A stretch of DNA of 10,816 bases from Peptococcaceae bacterium (GTDB lineage: Bacteria; Bacillota; Peptococcia; Peptococcales; Peptococcaceae): contig CAAETY010000131.1 of assembly GCA_900759105.1 (NCBI GenBank), positions 1 through 10,816 of the forward strand, written 5' to 3'. The notes under the pieces are model-generated. The model did no database searches and was not told where the DNA came from. It saw nothing but the letters and a program-made list of their open reading frames with translations. A program made the position numbers and the translations under genes. Shown here piece by piece: positions 6,508 through 10,816 of this stretch (position 1 is the stretch's first letter; each line of letters begins with the position of its first letter).

Positions 6508-7521
6508 ATGAATTTCAAATCATTTATTAAAAAAAAGATGCCTGTTTCTTTTATTGTGAAAAGACAGCGCTGGAAGACTCTTTGCTTGTTGAAGCATGAG
6601 GGGAAAAGGGAATTCAGACGTTTTTCACGGGCATATGCTGCTCCTGCATGTTCAGATCAAGTTCAGATGGAAAGCCTCTTGACTTTCTTTGTCCATCAGA
6701 TTGAAAAGGGCTTTTCGTTTGATACATACCAGTACGGTCGTGGTCGTGGCGCTTTGCGTAATATTGCTGATCTTTCTGCAAGACTTATAGAGGCTGATGC
6801 ACAATGGCGTGACAAATCAATTTATAAGGACATGGTGCTTGCTTTGGGAGAGTATTGCCGACGCCATGTGGCAGCCAATCAAGATATCGCATTTGTGACA
6901 GAATTGTTTGATGAAACCACCAAACTTGATATAGTGGCTGCTTCTAAAAAAGAATATCCTAGTATTCAGCTCTCTTTGAGTTCTAAAGTAGATAATGCCA
7001 CCGTTCCTTTTAAAGAGTTGGTGGAACGGCGGCACGCGGTCCGGGCGTATTCCAAGAAGCCTGTGGCACGAGTTGAACTTGAAAAGGCAATTGAAATGTC
7101 TCTTCGTACGCCATCTGTATGCAACAGGCAACCAGCCCGTGTCCGAATTTTCACGGATCAGCAGTTAATTAGCAAAGCTTTAAAAGTGCAGGGCGGTTTC
7201 GGAGGATATGACATCCCGCCAGCATTGTTGCTTGTGACTGCTGACTTGCGCGCATTCATGGGTGCGAATGAGCATAATGAAGGATACGTTGATGGTGGAC
7301 TGTTTGGCATGTCATTGTTGTATTCGCTGGAAACATGCGGTCTCGCGGCATGTCCTCTAAATACGATGTTCAGTGAAGAGGCTGATGAGCAAACTCGATC
7401 TATGCTCGCTGTTCCGGATAACGAGGTGTTCATTATGTATATTGCAGTAGGACACTTCCGCGAAACCTCCAAGATTTGCCGTTCCCAAAGGTTCGGGATT
7501 GATCGAGTATTGATGAACTGA
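6508..7521 (+). CDS. Nitroreductase-family protein with long N-terminal extension, in EPS cluster
   Basis: A 337-residue protein in which only the C-terminal half (about 168-318) is a nitroreductase-like FMN-binding domain. Visible landmarks are ERRHAVRAYSKKPV (173-186, phosphate/flavin-binding region), SLRTPSVCNRQPARV (198-212), YVDGGLFGMSLLYSLETCGLAACPLN (260-285) and DNEVFIMYIAVGH (304-316). The N-terminal 165 residues are not part of classical nitroreductases. They include a basic helix (1-40) and HQIEKGFSFDTY (63-74), a segment I associate with polysaccharide-cluster members of this family. The family reduces or oxidises varied substrates with flavin, but no role in EPS assembly can be read here. 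A redox modification of a sugar or of another cluster product is a guess. ATG 6508 follows GAAAGCGGG (6492-6500). The ATG at 6501 is out of frame. The next gene follows after 14 bases. Confidence 0.82.
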   Translation: MNFKSFIKKKMPVSFIVKRQRWKTLCLLKHEGKREFRRFSRAYAAPACSDQVQMESLLTFFVHQIEKGFSFDTYQYGRGRGALRNIADLSARLIEADAQWRDKSIYKDMVLALGEYCRRHVAANQDIAFVTELFDETTKLDIVAASKKEYPSIQLSLSSKVDNATVPFKELVERRHAVRAYSKKPVARVELEKAIEMSLRTPSVCNRQPARVRIFTDQQLISKALKVQGGFGGYDIPPALLLVTADLRAFMGANEHNEGYVDGGLFGMSLLYSLETCGLAACPLNTMFSEEADEQTRSMLAVPDNEVFIMYIAVGHFRETSKICRSQRFGIDRVLMN

Positions 7522-7535
7522 TTACGGGGGTCTTC

Positions 7536-8981
7536 TTGGGTAAATACAAGAATCTACTGGTGAATATCGGCTTATTCACATTAAATACGGTATCAACGAA
7601 ATTGATTACATTTCTGCTGGTACCGCTATATACGTATTTCTTGACTGCGGCGCAGTACGGCGTGACCGACATGTCTCTTACGGTGGCGGGTTTGGTCACG
7701 CCTGTCGTTACCCTGTCCATCGGCGATGCCACCACTAGATATATCATCGATGATCCCGATGATAAGGAACGATATATATCTGTTGGGTTTTGGGTGACTT
7801 TGTTTGGTTGCCTGATTATGCTCCTTCTGCTTCCGCTATTAGGGCTGTCCATATTCGGCGGCCTCGGGAATTACAAATGGTTCTATCTTGCCTATTTTGC
7901 TTCATCCGCTTTCAATGCGTACTTGGCAAATGTGGCAAGAGGTTTGAACCAGATTAAACTCATCACCTGGGCATCTATAGCTTCGTCGCTTGTTTCGGCT
8001 CTATCGGCAGGTTTGCTCATCGGTCTGCTTAATTGGAAGGTCGAGGGATATTTTGTTTCGTTGATTTTCGGCGGGCTTGTTGCAATTGTTTTATATCTTA
8101 TATTTGGTGGCTCATGGAAATACGTACGTATTCCCAAAAAGGAACGCGACCGTCATTTTCTTAAGAAGATGCTGCTGTATTCAGTGCCGCTGATGCCCAA
8201 TGCTATCTTCTGGTGGGTTGGCACAAGTGTGAACAGATTCTTCATTACCAGTATGCTCGGTATCGGTGCTTCCGGCTTATTTGCTGCGGCCAGCAAGATA
8301 CCGAACGTAATGAATATGGTCTCTTCCACGTTTTGGCAGGCTTGGAGCTTGTCTGCATTCCAAGAGTTCAAGAAGACTGATACCGGCAAGTTCTATAGCA
8401 ATGTGTTTGCGGTGTTTCGTACGTTCTGTTTCCTCGCGGCATCAGGACTTATGTTGTTGACACCGTGGCTCGCCTCATTGCTTTTGCAGAAGAAATTCTA
8501 TGATTCGTGGCCTATCATTCCTGTCTTGATTCTTGCATTTCTGTTTAATGTGTTCGCAGGATTCTATGGAACGGTCTTTACTGCAAGTATGAAAACCAAA
8601 CATCTAATGACATCGACTGCTGCTGCTGCGATCGTCGTTGTTGTTCTGACTTGGCTGCTCGTCCGTATCATGGGACTGCAAGGAGCTGCGTGGGCTATGG
8701 TCGGCAGCAACCTAGTTATGTATGTCATACGCGTGGCTATGGCTCATCCGATTGTCAGGATAGCGGTGAACTGGCCTCTTATGCTGATCAATATCCTGAT
8801 TGTAGCTGTTCAAGCATGCATAATGGCATGGCATCCATCCAGGTACTTGTTGATCTCTGGTGTGCTCTTCCTTCTTGTATGCATAGTATCTGCGTTGGAT
8901 GCCTATCCATTCGTAAAATCTTTGGCAACTGCAATCAGCGGAAAGTCACTGCATAAAAATGGCAAACATGTCGGGAAATAG
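7536..8981 (+). CDS. wzx: Wzx-type oligosaccharide flippase (MOP superfamily)
   Basis: A 481-residue integral membrane protein of the polysaccharide-synthesis branch of the MOP exporters, with about twelve to fourteen membrane segments. It would flip undecaprenyl-linked repeat units to the outer face for Wzy. Typical sequence features are the N-terminal NTVSTKLITFLLVPLYTYFLTAAQYGVTD (17-45), the central YSVPLMPNAIFWWVGTSVNRFFI (215-237) with LGIGASGLFAAASKI (241-255), and the C-terminal GLQGAAWAMVGSNLVMYVIR (380-399). The size is normal for the family. The start is a TTG at 7536, five bases after GGGGG (7526-7530). No ATG or GTG in frame is nearby, and this start gives the expected N-terminal membrane helix. 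The C-terminus (KNGKHVGK) is basic and cytoplasmic. It is higher in GC than wzy, so it may have a different origin from the AT-rich genes. The pyruvyl transferase gene follows after 19 bases. Confidence 0.9.
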   Translation: MGKYKNLLVNIGLFTLNTVSTKLITFLLVPLYTYFLTAAQYGVTDMSLTVAGLVTPVVTLSIGDATTRYIIDDPDDKERYISVGFWVTLFGCLIMLLLLPLLGLSIFGGLGNYKWFYLAYFASSAFNAYLANVARGLNQIKLITWASIASSLVSALSAGLLIGLLNWKVEGYFVSLIFGGLVAIVLYLIFGGSWKYVRIPKKERDRHFLKKMLLYSVPLMPNAIFWWVGTSVNRFFITSMLGIGASGLFAAASKIPNVMNMVSSTFWQAWSLSAFQEFKKTDTGKFYSNVFAVFRTFCFLAASGLMLLTPWLASLLLQKKFYDSWPIIPVLILAFLFNVFAGFYGTVFTASMKTKHLMTSTAAAAIVVVVLTWLLVRIMGLQGAAWAMVGSNLVMYVIRVAMAHPIVRIAVNWPLMLINILIVAVQACIMAWHPSRYLLISGVLFLLVCIVSALDAYPFVKSLATAISGKSLHKNGKHVGK

Positions 8982-9000
8982 GGATTTAAGGAGATGAATA

Positions 9001-10116
9001 ATGAGGATAGGAACCATTACCTTCCATTGTGCATATAATTTTGGTTCTGCACTGCAGACTTATGCACTCAGAAAATATCTCACGAATTTAGGCCATGATG
9101 TACATGTTATCGATTATCGGAGCGCAGATTTCAATGGGTATAAGATTTTTCGTGGAATAGGGGTTAAATCATTTATTGCAGATTTGCTCTTTCTTCCAGG
9201 TAATTTACGCAGGCGCAGCAGTTTTCAATCTTTCTGGCATAAATGTTTTGGCCTGACGAGCCGGACTTATGAGGGGGTTGATGCAGAGCGTTCTCTAGCT
9301 GAGGATTTGAAGGATTATGATGCGCTGATTTGTGGTAGCGATCAGATTTGGAATTTGGATTGCACCTTAGGGCCTGTTCCTCCGTTCTTTCTTTCTTTCG
9401 CTTCTGATGGAACAAAGAAAATTGCGTATGCGCCTAGCTTGTCGCATGCCAAGTTTGAAGAAAAGAACTTCACTCTAGAAGATAAGAAGCATGTCTCCGA
9501 GTGGTTGAATCGTTTTGATGCACTTTCTGTGCGTGAGCTTTCTGTAGCAGGGCAGTTTCAACAACTGACTAATAAGCATATTGTTGAAACGCTTGATCCG
9601 ACGCTTTTGTTGAATTTAGAGGATTATCGACATATACAGGCTCCGCAACTTCCAAAGAAGCTGGAAGCAGGCAAATATATATTTGCATATACGTTATGGC
9701 CGAATAAAGATATGGTGCATTATATTGATAAATTGGCGGCAAAACGTGGACTAACTATCGTTTATTACTCTCAGAAGCCGATTCGGTATCAATCGCACGC
9801 GATCAATGTATGGGGAATTGGCCCAGCTGATTTTCTTACATTGATTGATAAGGCAAACTGCGTGATTTCGAACTCTTTCCATGCAACGGTGTTCTCCATT
9901 CTCTATGGCAAGCCATTTCTTACGTTTGGTACGGAAAAGAGTAGTTCTCGCATGAGAACGTTACTTGTCAAACTGGGTTTACCTGAAAAGCATCTTTTGC
10001 CTCCTGATTTCGAGGGCGGAAGTAATGTTGAACCATTTGCCTCTGTACTGAATATGGCTCGACTTAATAATCTTCGTGCAGATTCTGAACGGTTCCTTAA
10101 TGATGCACTGATGTAA
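9001..10116 (+). CDS. Polysaccharide pyruvyl transferase family protein
   Basis: A 371-residue protein of the PF04230 type, which transfers pyruvate from phosphoenolpyruvate onto hydroxyls of a sugar to form a ketal and adds negative charge to surface glycans. Seen: the N-terminal IGTITFHCAYNFGSALQTYALRKYL (3-27), CGSDQIWN (111-118), YAPSL (143-147), ETLDPTLLL (196-204), a GT-B-like second half starting near KYIFAYTLW (225-233), and the conserved ISNSFHATVFSILYGKPF (289-306), followed by SSSRMRTLL (314-322). Length is normal. The ATG at 9001 follows AAGGAG (8988-8993) by seven bases, the best Shine-Dalgarno match in the cluster. The ATG at 8994 is out of frame. It is the last gene of the run, facing the GC-rich lectin gene on the other strand. 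Cofactor and acceptor are inferred from the family. Confidence 0.9.
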   Translation: MRIGTITFHCAYNFGSALQTYALRKYLTNLGHDVHVIDYRSADFNGYKIFRGIGVKSFIADLLFLPGNLRRRSSFQSFWHKCFGLTSRTYEGVDAERSLAEDLKDYDALICGSDQIWNLDCTLGPVPPFFLSFASDGTKKIAYAPSLSHAKFEEKNFTLEDKKHVSEWLNRFDALSVRELSVAGQFQQLTNKHIVETLDPTLLLNLEDYRHIQAPQLPKKLEAGKYIFAYTLWPNKDMVHYIDKLAAKRGLTIVYYSQKPIRYQSHAINVWGIGPADFLTLIDKANCVISNSFHATVFSILYGKPFLTFGTEKSSSRMRTLLVKLGLPEKHLLPPDFEGGSNVEPFASVLNMARLNNLRADSERFLNDALM

Positions 10117-10144
10117 AAACTCTCAACTAGTATTTGGCATAGAA

Positions 10145-10287
10145 TTTATTGCATGCTGCTTATTTTTTCAATTTTCATAGCATGTTTGAGTTAAGGAGTG
10201 CGGATATTTTCTTGAAGATAGTCATACAGCTCCTTATCTGAGATTTTGTGAGGATGTCTTGTTTCCGCCATGAGGATGACTGGGGTC
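10145..10287. repeat. Right arm of the long imperfect inverted repeat flanking the EPS block
   Basis: This segment matches the reverse complement of 11-102 in three blocks, in the order expected of one homologous segment: 10145-10163 (19 of 19), 10176-10190 (14 of 15) and 10256-10287 (27 of 32). CGGAT at 10201-10205 also matches. A 48-base stretch (10206-10253) is present only in this arm. The CATGCT (10152-10157) / AGCATG (10179-10184) pairing is kept in both arms although the loop sequences differ. The arms are about 10 kb apart and enclose all nine polysaccharide genes. Confidence 0.75.
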
Positions 10288-10298
10288 CACCGGAACAT
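10191..10298 (-). CDS. Possible small open reading frame (35 residues), uncertain
   Basis: On the - strand an ATG at 10298-10296 opens a 35-codon frame ending at TAA (10193-10191), with GAGGG (10312-10308) nine bases upstream as a possible ribosome-binding site. The peptide is MFRWTPVILMAETRHPHKIS and then DKELYDYLQENIRTP. The second half looks like an amphipathic acidic helix, but I do not recognise it. It lies 30 bases after the lectin gene stop on the same strand. The 48 bases missing from the left repeat arm are exactly 16 codons of this frame. Against coding: the differences between the arms in this frame are mostly amino-acid-changing. It could be a real small protein, a gene remnant or chance. 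Confidence 0.2.
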   Translation of the reverse strand: MFRWTPVILMAETRHPHKISDKELYDYLQENIRTP

Positions 10299-10328
10299 GG
10301 GAGCGAACCCTCGGCTGTTTGTTTTCGG

Positions 10329-10816
10329 TTATTGTTTGGTGGTTACTGTGCAGTTTGGTGTGACGTCGGTCACGGCCTGACCGCCCGAGACGGCCGCGGA
10401 CTCGCCCTTCACGTCGTACAGCTTCCCGCCGTTGTCATCTGTCGTGGAACCATACGAGAACGACAGACCGACCCTCGTGGAGCCCGCCGCGGGAACCGTG
10501 GCCTTCCACCAGCCTCCGCACGCCTGCGTCATCTCCATGCCGCCGGTCGTGTCCGGACTGCCGTACACGCGCCACTGCACGCGCACGCGCTCCTGCGTGG
10601 ACGAGGGACGGTACCAGACCGTCGCGGATTTCAGGGACTGTCCGACCGGCTTGAACTTCCACTGCTGGTTCGCGCCGCCGTTCGACGCCCACACGTCCAC
10701 GTTCGCGCCGTTCTTCGTGGCCCAGCCCGCCACGTCCAGGACCAGCGACTGCGACAGCGCGGACACCAGACGGTACGACGAACCGGACCGGACCGCGACC
10801 CACTTCTGGTTGCGGC
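10329..10816 (-). CDS. Carbohydrate-binding protein, partial: ricin-type beta-trefoil plus starch-binding-like module
   Basis: Only the C-terminal 161 codons are in the window; the reading frame is open to the right edge, so the start lies outside. An internal GTG at 10766 is not the real start. The visible part begins within a ricin-type beta-trefoil: RNQKW (1-5) and GANQQWKF (47-54) are QxW repeats 47 residues apart, as in ricin B subdomains, with LVLDVAGWATKNGANVDVW between them. Residues about 63-145 look like a CBM25/CBM26-type starch-binding module (ATVWYRP near the start, GGWWKATVP, TTDDNGGKLYDVKG, then VSGGQ). The protein ends without an LPxTG motif or membrane anchor, so it is probably secreted, with any catalytic domain lying upstream. 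It is strongly GC-rich (43 of 60 bases at 10561-10620), unlike the EPS genes, and marks the host-like flank. Convergent with the EPS run. Confidence 0.8.
   Translation of the reverse strand, partial: RNQKWVAVRSGSSYRLVSALSQSLVLDVAGWATKNGANVDVWASNGGANQQWKFKPVGQSLKSATVWYRPSSTQERVRVQWRVYGSPDTTGGMEMTQACGGWWKATVPAAGSTRVGLSFSYGSTTDDNGGKLYDVKGESAAVSGGQAVTDVTPNCTVTTKQ

Larger units (their letters stand above)
10117..10328. other. Intergenic region between convergent genes
   Basis: These 212 bases separate the + strand pyruvyl transferase gene from the - strand lectin gene. Most of the stretch is the right arm of the inverted repeat (10145-10287, listed separately), and a small - strand reading frame sits within it. 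I see no strong intrinsic terminator for either flanking gene. The first 28 bases after the pyruvyl transferase stop show no structure. Base composition changes from AT-rich to GC-rich around 10260-10300. Confidence 0.6.

Noticed and set aside
8119..8132. Perfect 14-base palindrome AATACGTACGTATT in the flippase gene
   Set aside because: Palindromes of this length are expected by chance about once in 10-20 kb, and it lies in mid-gene.
9671..9686. Perfect 16-base palindrome GCAAATATATATTTGC inside the pyruvyl transferase gene
   Set aside because: Mostly A/T alternation in coding sequence; a palindrome of this kind is not surprising at this composition.
10435..10803. A 122-residue - strand reading frame within the lectin gene region
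   Set aside because: It is a GC-rich frame shadow of the ricin/CBM gene, rich in R, G and V, without recognisable motifs.
1..10816. CRISPR arrays, tRNA or rRNA genes, and insertion-sequence transposases
   Set aside because: No regularly spaced direct repeats, cloverleaf-like sequence or transposase motif was seen on either strand. The flanking inverted repeat has no visible transposase between its arms.

Overview
The window is the glycan-assembly part of an exopolysaccharide or capsule (Wzx/Wzy-type) gene cluster from a Gram-positive bacterium, most likely a Bifidobacterium or a close actinobacterial relative. The genus call is inference. It rests on the contrast between an AT-rich surface-polysaccharide block and a GC-rich, secreted, actinobacterial-style lectin gene at the right edge. 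By hand count, bases 2881-2940 (wzy) contain 17 G/C of 60, bases 8341-8400 (flippase) 27 of 60, and bases 10561-10620 (lectin gene) 43 of 60. This mosaic fits horizontal acquisition of the glycan genes.

Layout: bases 1-102 hold a GC-rich to AT-rich transition and the left arm of a long, imperfect inverted repeat. Bases 103-333 are an AT-rich leader with a terminator-like hairpin. Nine genes then run on the + strand: a GT4 glycosyltransferase (334-1596), a GT2 glycosyltransferase (1593-2573), a Wzy-type polymerase (2570-3757), a second GT2 (3757-4746), a serine-acetyltransferase-like left-handed beta-helix acyltransferase (4763-5338), a third GT2 (5358-6365), a nitroreductase-family protein with a long N-terminal extension (6508-7521), a Wzx-type flippase (7536-8981) and a polysaccharide pyruvyl transferase (9001-10116). 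The first four genes overlap at ATGA, ATGA and TAATG junctions. The others are 14-19 bases apart, except for a 142-base gap before the nitroreductase gene. Bases 10117-10328 are non-coding or nearly so and carry the right arm of the inverted repeat. The - strand gene running off the right edge encodes a ricin-type beta-trefoil plus a starch-binding-like module.

How the genes work together (inference from families): the GT4 and three GT2 enzymes would add sugars to a lipid-linked primer made by a priming transferase encoded outside the window. The acyltransferase and pyruvyl transferase would decorate the repeat unit with acetyl (or a similar acyl) group and pyruvate ketal, the latter giving negative charge. 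The flippase exports the unit and Wzy polymerises it. No priming transferase, chain-length regulator or tyrosine kinase is present here, so the cluster should continue beyond the left edge.

The most unusual signals are the diverged inverted repeat bracketing the whole nine-gene block, two perfect 13-14 bp hairpins followed by T-rich tracts inside wzy and inside the second GT2 gene, and the orphan nitroreductase-like protein in a polysaccharide operon.
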